From Azospirillum melinis (GTDB taxonomy: Bacteria > Pseudomonadota > Alphaproteobacteria > Azospirillales > Azospirillaceae), in NCBI RefSeq assembly GCF_013340935.1, contig NZ_WHOS01000031.1, positions 20,712 to 84,711 on the forward strand: a stretch of DNA of 64,000 bases. Direction: 5' to 3'. Below, piece after piece: positions 14,260 to 23,634 of this stretch. Each line of letters starts with the position of its first letter. The stretch's first letter is position 1. A model generated the notes under the pieces. That model was not told the origin of the DNA, searched no databases, and was given only the letters and a program-made list of their open reading frames with translations. The translations under genes and the position numbers were made by a program.

Positions 14260-14382
14260 CCGGATCCTGTTGGTCCTGAGCCTGTCGAATGGCAGGCAAT
14301 TTCAGTGCGATTTCGAGTTGCCAGTGTCATCCACAGGCGGTCGGCCAGCAGTGATGCCCGTCACATCAGGGACAGGAAGAAG

Positions 14383-15129
14383 ATGGCCGACGCACGGATC
14401 CAGGCCTCTGCCGATCAGGTGAAGGCGGCCATCCGCCGGTACGGCGACCAGCTCGCCCGCTACGCGCTGCCGATGGCGCTGACCAAGACGGCGCAGGACG
14501 CCAAGCTGGCGGTGCAGCGGGCGCTGCCGGAGACCTTCGACCGGCCAACACCCTACACGATCAAGTCCACCTTCGTCCGGCCCGCCACTAAGGCGGACCC
14601 GGTGGCCTGGGTGGGCTTCAAGGACGACTGGGGCAAGGGCACGCCGGCGGCGCGCTACCTGCTGCCGAATGTCGAGGGCGGACCACGCCGGGACAAGCGG
14701 ATGGAGCGCCAGCTACGGGCTGCCGGCCTGCTGCCGGCCGGCATGTTCGCGGTGCCGGGCGAGGAAGCCAAGCTGGACGCCTACGGCAACATGCGGCGGT
14801 CGGAGGTGGTGCGCATCCTGTCGCAGACCAGGGCCTTCGGGGAACAGGGATACACGGCCAACCGGAGCGACAGCGCCCGCAGCCGGAAGAAGCGGCGGCG
14901 CAACGGCTACTTCGCCGCCTTGCCCGGCAACGCCGGCGGGCTGCCGCCGGGCATCTACCAGCGCGACGGCGCCGACGCCCGGCCGGTGGTGATCTTCGTC
15001 CGAGCGCCGAGCTACCGCCCGCGCTTCCGCTTCCACGACATCGTCGAGCGGGCGGTGCGGGCCAACATCGGCCGGCGGCTGGAGGAGGCGGTGCGGATGG
15101 TCAACGCCCGCTTCGCCGCCCGGCGGTGA
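14383..15129 (+). CDS. phage neck/tail-completion-like protein
   Basis: A 248-residue protein with an AGGAAGAAG leader before the ATG at 14383. The pattern (LPMALTKTAQDAKLAVQRAL, PTPYTIKSTFVRPATKA, RYLLPNVEGGPRRDKRMERQ, LDAYGNMRR) resembles a family often found in proteobacterial prophages next to head or tail genes; lambda gpZ/HK97 gp10-like roles are possible. It lies ahead of the terminase, an unusual place for a tail-completion gene. The family link is from memory and is moderate. Confidence 0.5.
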   Translation: MADARIQASADQVKAAIRRYGDQLARYALPMALTKTAQDAKLAVQRALPETFDRPTPYTIKSTFVRPATKADPVAWVGFKDDWGKGTPAARYLLPNVEGGPRRDKRMERQLRAAGLLPAGMFAVPGEEAKLDAYGNMRRSEVVRILSQTRAFGEQGYTANRSDSARSRKKRRRNGYFAALPGNAGGLPPGIYQRDGADARPVVIFVRAPSYRPRFRFHDIVERAVRANIGRRLEEAVRMVNARFAARR

Positions 15130-15236
15130 TGGGCCAGCCGGCGGTTGCGGGTCCTTCCGGGGACACCCCCCAGCGAGGGTAATTCGGGCCGCACCGGTCC
15201 ACCCTCTGAGAAATTTTTGAATCGAGGTTTTTGTTT

Positions 15237-15767
15237 ATGTCCAAACCGGGCCAACGGGTGAACCGGGCGGAGCTGGCCGACCTGTTCGGCGTCAGCCTGC
15301 CCACCGTCGACGCGTGGGTGCGCGACGGCTGCCCCTTCGCGGAGAAGGGGGCCAAGGGCCGGGAATGGGCCTTCGCGACGGCCGATGTCCACCGCTGGCT
15401 GGTGGACCGTGCGGTGGCCGACGTCGCCGCCGGCTATGAGGGCGAGATCGGCGTCATCACCGCCGACGAGGCCAAGCGCCGCAAGGCGGTGGCCGATGCG
15501 GTGGTGGCCGAGATCAAGGCCGACGAGGCGCTGAACGAGGTGGTGAACCGCCATGAGGCCGCGGCCGACGTCGCCGGCTTCTGCATCAGCCTGCGGACCG
15601 GCCTGTCCAATGCGGTGGCCAAGATCGCCGGCCGCGCCGCGGCGATGACCGGGGCGCCGGAAATCCAGGCCTTGGCCGAGACGGAAATCAATCGGGCCTT
15701 CGACGCCGCCCGCGACGAGCTGGTCAAGGGCTGGGGTACTGCGGTGGGCGATGAACCGCGGGCTTGA
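15237..15767 (+). CDS. terminase small subunit (lambda Nu1-like)
   Basis: A 176-residue DNA packaging protein. The N-terminal winged-helix (VNRAELADLFGVSLPTVDAW, VRDGCPF) is typical of Nu1/TerS, which recognises the cos site; the C-terminal part is a coiled helical region that binds the large subunit. The ATG at 15237 has GAGG 9 bp upstream; the TTG two codons earlier is too close to it. The gene overlaps the large subunit by 17 bp. The 100 bp upstream, with an AT-rich segment, may contain the cos or packaging site. Confidence 0.8.
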   Translation: MSKPGQRVNRAELADLFGVSLPTVDAWVRDGCPFAEKGAKGREWAFATADVHRWLVDRAVADVAAGYEGEIGVITADEAKRRKAVADAVVAEIKADEALNEVVNRHEAAADVAGFCISLRTGLSNAVAKIAGRAAAMTGAPEIQALAETEINRAFDAARDELVKGWGTAVGDEPRA

Positions 15768-17835
15768 GGCGGCGGCGCGGGTCAGCGCCCATCGTCACGG
15801 CGATTACCGGACCGGGCGGGGCGAGCTGCGCCGGGCGCTGCTGGCCCTGTTCGAGGGCAGCCTGAAGTTCCAGGAGCGCATGAGCGGCTCCGTGTGGGCC
15901 GAGCGCTTCGGCTGGATCCCGAAGGGCACCGGGGCCGAGCACGGCAAGGTGACGCTCTACGGCTACCAGCGCGGGCTGGTGGACGCCATGTGCGATCCGG
16001 CGGTGCCGCTGCTGACCGTACTGAAGGCGGCCCGCGTCGGCTACACGCGCTGCGCCACGCTGGCGGTGGGTTACCACCTGCACCAGGACCCGACGCTGTG
16101 CGCCATCGCCCAACCCACCGTGCCGGACGCGGAAGACTTTGGAAGCGGTGAAATCGCCCCGATGCTGCGCGACACGCCGGCGCTGAAACCGCTGATGCGG
16201 CCGGTGAAGAAGGGGGAGAAGCAGGACAACGCCGCCTTCTACCAGCTGAGCAACGGCGCCAGCGTGCGGGTGGTCGGCGCCGCGTCGGACGATGCCTTCC
16301 GCCGCTACTCGGCCCGCTTCCTGTTCGCCGACGAAATCGACGGCGACGGCTGGACGCCCGGGGCGAAAACCCAGGGCGACAAGCTGAAGCTGTTCTGGAC
16401 GCGCGGCGAAACCTTCTGGAACCGCTCGATGGTGCGCGGCTCCACCCCGCTGCTGTTCGAAACCAGCCGGGTGTGGAAGCTGTGGCTGGCATCGGATCAG
16501 CGGCGCTACTTCGTGCCGTGCCCACAATGCTCCGATGCCGCCGGCCAGTTCGACGGCTGGCAGTATCTGGACTGGGGCGGGCCGGACGTGCCGCACGGGC
16601 TGAAGTGGAGCCTGGACGCCGAGGGCACCCTGGACAAGGTGTGGTACGTCGGCACCTGCGGCTGCATCATCGAAGAGCGGCACAAGGCGTGGATGGACGC
16701 CAACGGCGAGTGGCGCCCGACCGCCAAGGCGAAGGTGCCGGGCCATGTCGGCATGCATCTGTGGACCGGCATGTCGCTCAATCCCAACGCCGCCTGGCCG
16801 GTGATCGTCCAGGAATGGTTGGAGGCGCAGGCCGATCCGGCCAGCTTGGTGCAGCCCTTCATGAACCTGCGGCTGGGCCGCCCCTACCGGGCGACCTACG
16901 GGCAGGAGGTCAAGAGCAGCAGCTTCATCGACCGCATGGAGCTGTACCCGGCCGAGGTGCCGGCAGGTGTCGAGTTCATCACCGTCGGGGTGGACGTCCA
17001 GTCCGGCAAGGTCAACCCGCGCCTGGAGGCCTCCGTCTACGGTTGGGGCCGTGGGCTGGAGGTCTGGCTAATCGGCCATTTCGTCCTGGTCGGCGATCCG
17101 GCCAAGGGCGAGGTGTGGGCGGCGCTGGACGAGCAGGTGCTGCTGCGCCGGTACCGCAAGCCGGACGGCACCACGCTGGACGTGCGGGCCACCTGCATCG
17201 ATTCAGGCGGCCACCACACGCAGGAGGTCTATGCCTTCGCCAATAAGCGCCGCTCCCGGCGGGTGTGGGCGATCAAAGGCCGCTCGGAAAGCCGGGGCCA
17301 GCGGGGCAAGGTGTGGCCGCGCAAGCCGTCCAGCAAGCTGGGCCATGTCTGGTACATGATCGGCGGCAACGCCGCGCGTGACTGGGCTTATGGCAGCCTG
17401 GCGGTGGACAAGCCCGGACCGCGCCATGTGCATTTCCCGCAAGCCGCCGTCGACGGCGCCCGCGAGCTGGACGACGAGTTTTTCGCCCAGCTCACCCGCG
17501 AGCGGCTGATCGTCCCGCGCGGGCAGCAATATACGGTGTGGCAGAAGCCGGCTGAGGCCCATGAGGCCGGGGTGTGCTTCGTCTACGCCTACGCCGCGGT
17601 GTGCGGCCTGCAGGCGCTGTCCGGCAAATACGTCAAGCTGGGTGAGGCCGACATCGATGCAGCGCCCGCTGAAGCCGGCGAGGCCGCCAGCGAAACCGAC
17701 ACGGAACCGACGCCGGCCGACGCGATCGCCGCGGCGGTGGCGCGGGCACGCCGGCTGAGCCAGCCGGCTGCTGCCGTCCAACCGGTGGCGCCGCCGCCGG
17801 CGGCCTCGACCGACAAAGGGGAGCTGTACCTATGA
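15751..17835 (+). CDS. terminase large subunit (lambda gpA family)
   Basis: A 694-residue ATPase/nuclease that cuts concatemers and pumps DNA into the prohead. The GpA-type ATPase part has LLTVLKAARVGYTRC in the place of Walker A (about 92) and RFLFADEIDGDGW as Walker B (about 190). A metal-binding segment with CPQC and CGC lies at about 254-305, and the C-terminal nuclease region (TVGVDVQSG at about 411, then CIDSGGHHT) follows. The last 60 residues are Ala/Pro-rich. Length is close to that of gpA (641) plus the tail. Confidence 0.9.
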   Translation: MNRGLEAAARVSAHRHGDYRTGRGELRRALLALFEGSLKFQERMSGSVWAERFGWIPKGTGAEHGKVTLYGYQRGLVDAMCDPAVPLLTVLKAARVGYTRCATLAVGYHLHQDPTLCAIAQPTVPDAEDFGSGEIAPMLRDTPALKPLMRPVKKGEKQDNAAFYQLSNGASVRVVGAASDDAFRRYSARFLFADEIDGDGWTPGAKTQGDKLKLFWTRGETFWNRSMVRGSTPLLFETSRVWKLWLASDQRRYFVPCPQCSDAAGQFDGWQYLDWGGPDVPHGLKWSLDAEGTLDKVWYVGTCGCIIEERHKAWMDANGEWRPTAKAKVPGHVGMHLWTGMSLNPNAAWPVIVQEWLEAQADPASLVQPFMNLRLGRPYRATYGQEVKSSSFIDRMELYPAEVPAGVEFITVGVDVQSGKVNPRLEASVYGWGRGLEVWLIGHFVLVGDPAKGEVWAALDEQVLLRRYRKPDGTTLDVRATCIDSGGHHTQEVYAFANKRRSRRVWAIKGRSESRGQRGKVWPRKPSSKLGHVWYMIGGNAARDWAYGSLAVDKPGPRHVHFPQAAVDGARELDDEFFAQLTRERLIVPRGQQYTVWQKPAEAHEAGVCFVYAYAAVCGLQALSGKYVKLGEADIDAAPAEAGEAASETDTEPTPADAIAAAVARARRLSQPAAAVQPVAPPPAASTDKGELYL

Positions 17836-18065
17836 CCGACGTCACCACCCTTGAGGCGTGGCTCGCCGGTGCGCGGGCCGCTTACCACGGCCTGCAGCTC
17901 GGCCAGCAGCAGGTCAGCGTGCGCTTCGGTGACCGCGTGGTCGAATACGCCCCGGCCAACGCCACCCAGCTGGCCAGCTACATCGCCTCGCTGGAACGCC
18001 AGATCGCTGCGGCCAAGGGCCGGCGCGGGCCGGCGGTGTCGCCCTATGTCCGGATGATCGGCTGA
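17832..18065 (+). CDS. head-tail joining protein gpW-like
   Basis: A 77-residue protein overlapping the terminase stop as ATGA. Size and pattern (TTLEAWLAGARAAYHGLQLG, VRFGDRVVEYAPAN, LASYIASLERQIAA) match the gpW family, which binds below the portal and lets the tail attach. It lies directly between terminase and portal, as W does in lambda. Confidence 0.8.
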   Translation: MTDVTTLEAWLAGARAAYHGLQLGQQQVSVRFGDRVVEYAPANATQLASYIASLERQIAAAKGRRGPAVSPYVRMIG

Positions 18066-19657
18066 TGGCCACCACCCCCGTCATCCTCGACCGGCACGGC
18101 CGGCCGATCACCCAGGCCGAGATCCGGCGGGCCCGGGCGCAGGCGGCCATGAGTGCCTTTCTCGCCGGATCGGGCAACGCGCCCGAGTTGCGCGACTGGA
18201 CGCCGGCGGCGGGCTCTCCCGACGCCGACCTCGACGGCGACCGCCAGACCATCGTCGCCCGCGCCCGCGACCTGGAACGCAACGACGCCCTGGTCTCCGG
18301 TGCCGTCCAGTCGCTGAAGGACAGCGCCATCGGCTTCGGGCTGGATTTCCAGTCGATGCCGGATTATCGCGCGCTGGGCATCGGCCGTGACGAGGCGCAG
18401 GACGCCGCCCGCCGGATCGAGTCCATCTGGCACGAGTGGAGCGAGGACCGCGACGCCTGCGACGTCACCGGCCAGCTGCCCTTCGGCGCGATGCTGCGCC
18501 AGTCGGTGCAGTCCGACCTCGTCGCCGGCGAAAGCCTGCAGCTGGCGCTGTGGCTGCCGGAGCGGCAGCGCCGGCTGGGCAGCCGCTTCGCCACCGTCAT
18601 GCAGACGGTGGAGGCGGACCGCCTGTCCAATCCGCAAGACCGCATCGGCGACCCGCGCCTGCGCGACGGTGTCGAGATCGACGAATACGGGGCGCCCGTC
18701 GCCTACCATGTCCGCAGCAGCCATCCGGGCGACCTGTTCATGCCCTGGGCGATGGCCGCGGCGGAGTGGCAGCGGGTGCCGCTGCGCGGGCCGGGTGGGC
18801 GGCGGGTGGTGATCCATTCCTTCGACCAGAAGCGCCCGGGCCAGCACCGCGGCGTGTCGGTCTTCGCGCCGGTGATGACCGAGTTGAAGCAACGCGCCCG
18901 GTTTCAGCGGGCCGAGCTGCAGGCGGCGGTGGTCAACGCGGTGATCGCCGCGGTGCTGGAAAGCCCGGCAGACGGGCAGACGCTGCTGGACCTGTTCGGC
19001 GACGCCAACAGCTACATGGACATGCGCAACGCCCAGCCGGCAGTGCAGCTCGGCATCGGCCCGGGCGGCGCCATCCCGCGCCTGCTGCCGGGCGAGACGC
19101 TGAAGGGCTACTCGTCCAACCGCCCCAGCGCCGGCATGGACGGGTTCGTCACTACGGTGAGCCGGCTGATCGCCACCGGCATCGGCATGACCTACGAGAC
19201 CTTCATGCGCGACTTCAGCAAGACCAACTACTCCAGCGCCCGCGCGTCGCTGCTGGAGGGCTGGCGCTTCGTGCTGTTCTTGCGCATGCACAAGACCCTG
19301 ACCTGGTGCCGGCCGACGCTCGACCTGGTGCTGGAGGAAGCGGTGTGGCGCGGCTACCTCAACCTTCCCGGATTCTCCGAAAGCCGGGCGCGGCGGCAGG
19401 CGTGGCTGCGTGGGGTGTGGCGCGGGCCGGCACGCGGCTGGGTGGACCCGGTGAAGGAAATCACCGCTGCGGCGATGCGGGTGCGGCTGGGCATCTCCAC
19501 CCTGCGCGACGAGGCCCTCGACCAGGGCCGCGACCTTGACGACCTGCTGGACCAGATCGCGCTGGAGCAGGAGGCGCTGAAGGCGCGCGGGCTGACCCTG
19601 CCCGAGGTCAACTTCATGCCCACCCCAGACCAGCCCGAGCCGCCGGCCGGCGCCTGA
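18065..19657 (+). CDS. portal protein (lambda gpB family)
   Basis: A 530-residue portal subunit. Twelve copies form the ring through which DNA enters and leaves the head. Features of the lambda B family include the early ARDLERNDALVSGAVQSLKD (about 64), VIHSFDQKRPGQHRGVSVFA (about 250), and a C-terminal TYETFMRDFSKTNYSSARAS (about 377). It starts on the gpW stop codon (TGATG). Lambda B has 533 residues, almost the same length. Confidence 0.9.
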   Translation: MATTPVILDRHGRPITQAEIRRARAQAAMSAFLAGSGNAPELRDWTPAAGSPDADLDGDRQTIVARARDLERNDALVSGAVQSLKDSAIGFGLDFQSMPDYRALGIGRDEAQDAARRIESIWHEWSEDRDACDVTGQLPFGAMLRQSVQSDLVAGESLQLALWLPERQRRLGSRFATVMQTVEADRLSNPQDRIGDPRLRDGVEIDEYGAPVAYHVRSSHPGDLFMPWAMAAAEWQRVPLRGPGGRRVVIHSFDQKRPGQHRGVSVFAPVMTELKQRARFQRAELQAAVVNAVIAAVLESPADGQTLLDLFGDANSYMDMRNAQPAVQLGIGPGGAIPRLLPGETLKGYSSNRPSAGMDGFVTTVSRLIATGIGMTYETFMRDFSKTNYSSARASLLEGWRFVLFLRMHKTLTWCRPTLDLVLEEAVWRGYLNLPGFSESRARRQAWLRGVWRGPARGWVDPVKEITAAAMRVRLGISTLRDEALDQGRDLDDLLDQIALEQEALKARGLTLPEVNFMPTPDQPEPPAGA

Positions 19658-19671
19658 CGGAGTTTCCCGAC

Positions 19672-20520
19672 ATGCTGAAGACGATGCAGCCCGTGCTGGT
19701 GTCCCCAGCCTGGGCCGAGACGGCGGCTGCGCGCATGGTCCAGCTGACCCAGGCGAACCGCGCCGGCGGGGAGCTGCCGGCTGGCTGCTACCGGCTGGGC
19801 GAGATCAACGGCACCCGCCGGCCCTACGAGGTCGACCAGGGTGTGGCGGTGGTGTCGGTCGCCGGGCTGCTGGTGCCCAAGCTGGGATACATCGGCAGCA
19901 GCTGGGTCACCGGCTATGACGGGCTGCGGTTTCAACTGGCGCATGCCTTCGCCGATCCGGACGTGCGCGCCGTCTGCCTCGACATCGACAGCGGCGGCGG
20001 CATCGCGCAGGGCTGTTTCGACCTGATGGACTGGATCGTCGCCATGAAGACGGCGACGGGCAAGCCGGTTGGGGCGATCTGCAGCGAAGAGGCCTATTCC
20101 GCCGCCTACGCCATCGCCTGTGCCGCCGACAGCATCGCGGTGCCGCGCACCGGTGGGGTCGGTTCGATCGGTGTCTGGCTGATGCACTGGGATTATTCCC
20201 GCATGCTGGAGGAGGCCGGGCTGAAGCCGACCATCGTCCAGTCCGGCGCACACAAGACCGACGGTCACCCCTATGCCGCGCTGTCCGAGGCGGTGCGTGC
20301 CGAGTGGCAGGGGCAGGTCGACGCGCTGCGCCAGCTCTTCGCCGAAACCGTCGCCCGCGCCCGCGGGCTGGACGTGGCGGCGGTCCTCGCCACCGAGGCC
20401 CGCTGTTTTGAGGGGCCGGTCGGCACCGCCGAGGCCGTGCGCCTTGGGCTGGCCGATGCGGTCCTGCCACCCGACCGGGCCTTTTCGGCCTTGGTGGATC
20501 ATGTGAGGGACACCCAGTGA
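19672..20520 (+). CDS. S49 family capsid maturation protease (lambda gpC-like)
   Basis: A 282-residue serine protease of the SppA/ClpP-like S49 fold. DIDSGGGIAQG (about 105) gives the oxyanion region, EEAYSAAYAIACAADSI (about 139) contains the catalytic Ser, and PTIVQSGAHKTDGHPY (about 190) the catalytic Lys. It processes the scaffold and portal during head assembly. The downstream scaffold-like gene overlaps its stop; in lambda the scaffold Nu3 is nested in C. Confidence 0.85.
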   Translation: MLKTMQPVLVSPAWAETAAARMVQLTQANRAGGELPAGCYRLGEINGTRRPYEVDQGVAVVSVAGLLVPKLGYIGSSWVTGYDGLRFQLAHAFADPDVRAVCLDIDSGGGIAQGCFDLMDWIVAMKTATGKPVGAICSEEAYSAAYAIACAADSIAVPRTGGVGSIGVWLMHWDYSRMLEEAGLKPTIVQSGAHKTDGHPYAALSEAVRAEWQGQVDALRQLFAETVARARGLDVAAVLATEARCFEGPVGTAEAVRLGLADAVLPPDRAFSALVDHVRDTQ

Positions 20521-21089
20521 AGACGTTCAGCTTCGCTCACCTGAACCCCTTCGGCCGCTCCAAGGCGGCGGACGGGGAGACCCAGGCGGGCACCGACAGC
20601 ACCAAGACCGGCACCGGCGGCACCACGCCGCAGGCCGGTGCCGGCGACGATGCCGACCAGAAGGACAAGGGCAAGGACAAGCCGAAAGACGGCGATGACG
20701 ACGACGCGCCCGGCAATGGCGACGGGGGCGACAAGAATGCTACCGGCCAGCAGGCCGACGCCCCCGGTGAGCGTGAGCGCTGCGCCGCTATCTTCGCAGC
20801 GCCTGCCGCCGCCGGCCGCGTCCAGCTCGCCGCGCATCTGGCCTTCAACACCGACCTGACGGTCGAGGCCGCCTGCGCCGCGCTGGAGGCTGCACCCATC
20901 GGGGCCACCATGCCCGGTGCCTCTACCGGCAACCCCCTGGCGCTCGCCGCCATGGACGCCCACCCCAACCCGACCGTCGGCGCCTCGACCGACACCGCCA
21001 CCCTGAGCGACGACCAGAAGGCCGCCGCCGCGGTGCTGGCCAGCATGGCCGCTGTCGGTCTCATTCCGAAGAAGGACGGCACCCGATGA
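20517..21089 (+). CDS. scaffold-like protein
   Basis: A 190-residue protein. The first 90 residues are low complexity (Gly, Asp, Lys, Thr), and the C-terminal part (ERERCAAIFAAPAAAGRVQL, AAHLAFNTDLTVEAACAALE) resembles the tail of protease-scaffold proteins in lambdoid and Mu-like phages. It overlaps the S49 protease and precedes the decoration protein, which is the scaffold position. The role is inferred mainly from position. Confidence 0.6.
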   Translation: MKTFSFAHLNPFGRSKAADGETQAGTDSTKTGTGGTTPQAGAGDDADQKDKGKDKPKDGDDDDAPGNGDGGDKNATGQQADAPGERERCAAIFAAPAAAGRVQLAAHLAFNTDLTVEAACAALEAAPIGATMPGASTGNPLALAAMDAHPNPTVGASTDTATLSDDQKAAAAVLASMAAVGLIPKKDGTR

Positions 21090-21445
21090 CCTCCGCCAGC
21101 TTCTCCTCCCAGAGCAATCAGCCGCTGCCGTCCCTGATCGGCGGCGACTTTCCGCGCATCACCCGGCTGGTGACCGTTGCCAGCGGCGTCGGTGCGCTGC
21201 CCGCCGGTGCCGTGCTCGGCCGCACCGGCGGCACCAAGCGCTTCGTCCTGTCGGTGGCCATGGCCAACGACGGCACCGAGAAGCCCTGCGCCATCCTGGC
21301 CGAACCGGTCGATGCCACCGCCGGCGACGTCGAGGCCATCGCCTATTTCAGCGGCGAGTTCAACCCGGACCAGCTGACCTTCGGCGCCGGCCACTCCGCC
21401 GCGTCGGCGGCCGACGCGCTGCGCGACCTGTCGATCTTCCTCTGA
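21086..21445 (+). CDS. head decoration protein (lambda gpD family)
   Basis: A 119-residue protein of the gpD family that binds as trimers to the expanded capsid and stabilises it. The pattern ALPAGAVLGRTGGTKRFVLS, then CAILAEPVDATAGDVEAIAY matches that family. It lies between scaffold and major capsid, and overlaps the previous stop (ATGA). Confidence 0.85.
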   Translation: MTSASFSSQSNQPLPSLIGGDFPRITRLVTVASGVGALPAGAVLGRTGGTKRFVLSVAMANDGTEKPCAILAEPVDATAGDVEAIAYFSGEFNPDQLTFGAGHSAASAADALRDLSIFL

Positions 21446-21456
21446 GGGCCCCACCC

Positions 21457-22482
21457 ATGGACATCTATTCGACCCTTGCCATGCTGGGGGTGCTGCAGTC
21501 GCTGCGCGCCAAGGCCCCCCGCTTCCTGCTGAACATGTTCTTCCCGCTGGCCAGCTTCAGCGACGATGAAAAGATCATCTTCGACGTCGAGGTCGATGAC
21601 ATTGAGATCGCCCCCTTCGTTTCGCCGCTCGCCGCCGGCCGCGTCGGGTCGGACACTGGCTATGAAACCCGGATGTTCGCCCCGGCCTATGTGAAGCCGC
21701 TGCACGACATCAAGCCGGGCGAGCCGCTGCGCCGGCTGGCCGGTGAACCGCTGACCGGCACCCTGTCGGCCGGTGCCCGCGAACAGGCGATTTTGGGCTC
21801 CAAGCTGCAGCGCCAGTTGAACCAGATCCTGCGCCGCAAGGAGGTGATGGCGGCCGAGGTCCTGCGCACCGGCAAATGCGTGGTGAAGGGCGACGATTAC
21901 CCGGAGGTCCTGGTGGATTTCCAGCGCGATGGCGATCTGTCGCTGGTGCTGTCCGGCGCCGCCCGATGGGGCGAGGCCGGCGTGTCGCCCTATGCCGACG
22001 TGTCGGAATGGATCGACCTGGTGGGGCGCAAGTCCGGCGCCGCGGTCAATGTCGTGGTGATGGACGCCAAGGCCTGGGCGCTGTTCGAGGCCGACCCCAA
22101 GCTGGAGAAGGTGCTCGACCGCACCCTGGGGCAGGCCGCCATCGTCCAGATGGGCTTCCAGCCCGGCGTGCCCGGTACCCCGGTGTTCAAGGGCCGGATC
22201 GGCATGGTGGAGTTCTACACCTACAACGACACCTACAAGGATGCCGGCGCCACCAAGGAGCTGCTGCCGGATTACACGGTGCTGCTGGGCGCCACTGGGG
22301 CCATGGAGGGCATCCAGGCCCATGGCGCCATCCTCGACCCGCGCGCCGGCTACCAGGCCCTGGAGGTCTTCCCCAAGAGCTGGATCGAAGAGAACCCGGG
22401 CCGGCGCATGCTGCTGAGCCAGTCGGCGCCGCTGGTCTACCCGCGGCGTCCCAACGCCTGCATGTGCGCGACGGTGAGGTGA
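21457..22482 (+). CDS. major capsid protein (lambda gpE family)
   Basis: A 341-residue HK97-fold capsid protein of the gpE type, exactly the length of lambda E. Typical parts are DDEKIIFDVEVDDIEIAPFV (about 29), a central GNP-like helix region (REQAILGSKLQRQLNQILRR), FQPGVPGTPVFKGRIGMVEF (about 232) and a C-terminal QSAPLVYPRRPNACMCATV. It begins 11 bp after gpD. Confidence 0.9.
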   Translation: MDIYSTLAMLGVLQSLRAKAPRFLLNMFFPLASFSDDEKIIFDVEVDDIEIAPFVSPLAAGRVGSDTGYETRMFAPAYVKPLHDIKPGEPLRRLAGEPLTGTLSAGAREQAILGSKLQRQLNQILRRKEVMAAEVLRTGKCVVKGDDYPEVLVDFQRDGDLSLVLSGAARWGEAGVSPYADVSEWIDLVGRKSGAAVNVVVMDAKAWALFEADPKLEKVLDRTLGQAAIVQMGFQPGVPGTPVFKGRIGMVEFYTYNDTYKDAGATKELLPDYTVLLGATGAMEGIQAHGAILDPRAGYQALEVFPKSWIEENPGRRMLLSQSAPLVYPRRPNACMCATVR

Positions 22483-22485
22483 TCC

Positions 22486-22815
22486 ATGGCCAAGCTGCGC
22501 CTGCTGGTCACCGTGAAGGTGGCCAAGGAGACCGCGCTGCGGCCGGGGGCCGTCATCGAGGTCAAGGACCCGGAGGACGAACAGGCCGCTTCCCTGGTGA
22601 CCCGCGGCTTCGCCCGCTGGGTGAAGGCCGGCGACGCGGCCGACGTGGAGGAACTGCCGCTCGACCGCATCATCGCGGCGATCGGCAAGCTGGACCCGGC
22701 GAATGCCAAGCACTTCAAGGGCGGCAAGCCGGACCTGAAGGCGCTGGGCGAGCTGCTGGCGGCGGACATCACCGCCGACCAGCGTGACCGGGCCTGGGCC
22801 GCTCTGCAGGGATAA
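22486..22815 (+). CDS. hypothetical head-tail region protein with HeH/LEM-like motif
   Basis: A 109-residue protein. The N-terminal half is a small beta domain (VTVKVAKETALRPGAVIEVK) and the C-terminal half (PANAKHFKGGKPDLKALGEL) has the helix-extension-helix look of HeH/LEM-like domains found in phage head-tail genes. It starts 3 bp after the capsid gene. Its position matches lambda FI (a DNA packaging helper), but similarity to FI is not claimed. Confidence 0.6.
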   Translation: MAKLRLLVTVKVAKETALRPGAVIEVKDPEDEQAASLVTRGFARWVKAGDAADVEELPLDRIIAAIGKLDPANAKHFKGGKPDLKALGELLAADITADQRDRAWAALQG

Positions 22816-22821
22816 TCGGCC

Positions 22822-23124
22822 ATGTTCTTCAATGACCTCAACGCCGCCTGTGTCGGTGCCTTCGGTGAGCCGGCGGTGATCCGCCGTCCCGGCCGGTCCG
22901 ACGCGACCGTCACCGGCATCTTCGACCGCCGGCACTATCAGGTGGACACCGGCGACGGGCCGGTCTCCACCCTGATGACCTCGCTGGCGGTGGTCGACGC
23001 TGACATGGGCGGGCCTGTGCCCGCCGGCGCCGCCGTCGAGGTGCGCGGCCTGTCCTTCACGGTGTCCGAGCCGCGGCCGGACGGGCAGGGCATGACCGTT
23101 CTGCTGCTGCGGGAGTCGCGCTGA
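22822..23124 (+). CDS. head-tail joining protein (gpFII-like)
   Basis: A 100-residue, mostly beta protein (GIFDRRHYQVDTGDGPVST, VPAGAAVEVRGLSFTVSEPR) of the size and type of lambda FII and related neck proteins that join head and tail. It lies 6 bp after the previous gene and overlaps the next one. Confidence 0.7.
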   Translation: MFFNDLNAACVGAFGEPAVIRRPGRSDATVTGIFDRRHYQVDTGDGPVSTLMTSLAVVDADMGGPVPAGAAVEVRGLSFTVSEPRPDGQGMTVLLLRESR

Positions 23125-23543
23125 TGCACCCGCGCACCCGGATCCGCACCGCCATCGCCACGGCGCTTGCCTCCGTCGCTCCGGTCACCGCCAACCGGGA
23201 CGATCCGCTGCAGCCGGACGCGCTGCCCTGCATCGGCCTGTTCACGCCCGACGAGGCAACGCAGGAAATCACCATGGGCAGCCGCCGCCAGCTGCGGCGC
23301 ATGGACCTCTATGTCGACGGCTACGTCCGCGCCGGCGCCGATCTGGACGACCAGCTCGACGCCATGGCGTTGCGCATCGAGCAGGTGATCGCCGGCGGCG
23401 GCAAGTTCGCCGGCACGGTGGATCGCATCGAGCTGGTGCGCACCGTCACCGACCGCCTGACCAGTGGCGAGCTGAAGGCCGGGGTGACCCGCCTGCAGTT
23501 CGCCGTGACCTACCAGACCAATTTCGGCCAGCCCAACGCCTGA
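23124..23543 (+). CDS. tail terminator protein (gpU-like)
   Basis: A 139-residue protein with the alpha/beta pattern of minor tail protein U: an N-terminal helix (RTRIRTAIATALASVAPV), a beta strand pair (RRQLRRMDLYVDGYV), a helix (LDAMALRIEQVIAGG) and a final strand (TRLQFAVTYQTNFG). It ends tail-tube growth and forms the neck. It overlaps the previous stop by one base and is followed by a terminator. Confidence 0.7.
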   Translation: MHPRTRIRTAIATALASVAPVTANRDDPLQPDALPCIGLFTPDEATQEITMGSRRQLRRMDLYVDGYVRAGADLDDQLDAMALRIEQVIAGGGKFAGTVDRIELVRTVTDRLTSGELKAGVTRLQFAVTYQTNFGQPNA

Positions 23544-23583
23544 GTCCGACGCCTGAGCCCTCCGGAGCCTCCGGAGCTTCCCC

Positions 23584-23609
23584 GCCGCCCGGACTTCGGG
23601 CGGCTTTTT
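23584..23609 (+). terminator. Rho-independent terminator
   Basis: GCCGCCCG (23584-23591) pairs with CGGGCGGC (23597-23604) around GACTT and is followed by TTTTT. It lies between the tail terminator and tail tube genes, so it may adjust the relative amount of head and tail transcripts. Confidence 0.8.
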
Positions 23610-23634
23610 CTTTGCCCGAAGGAGGGGCATTCCC

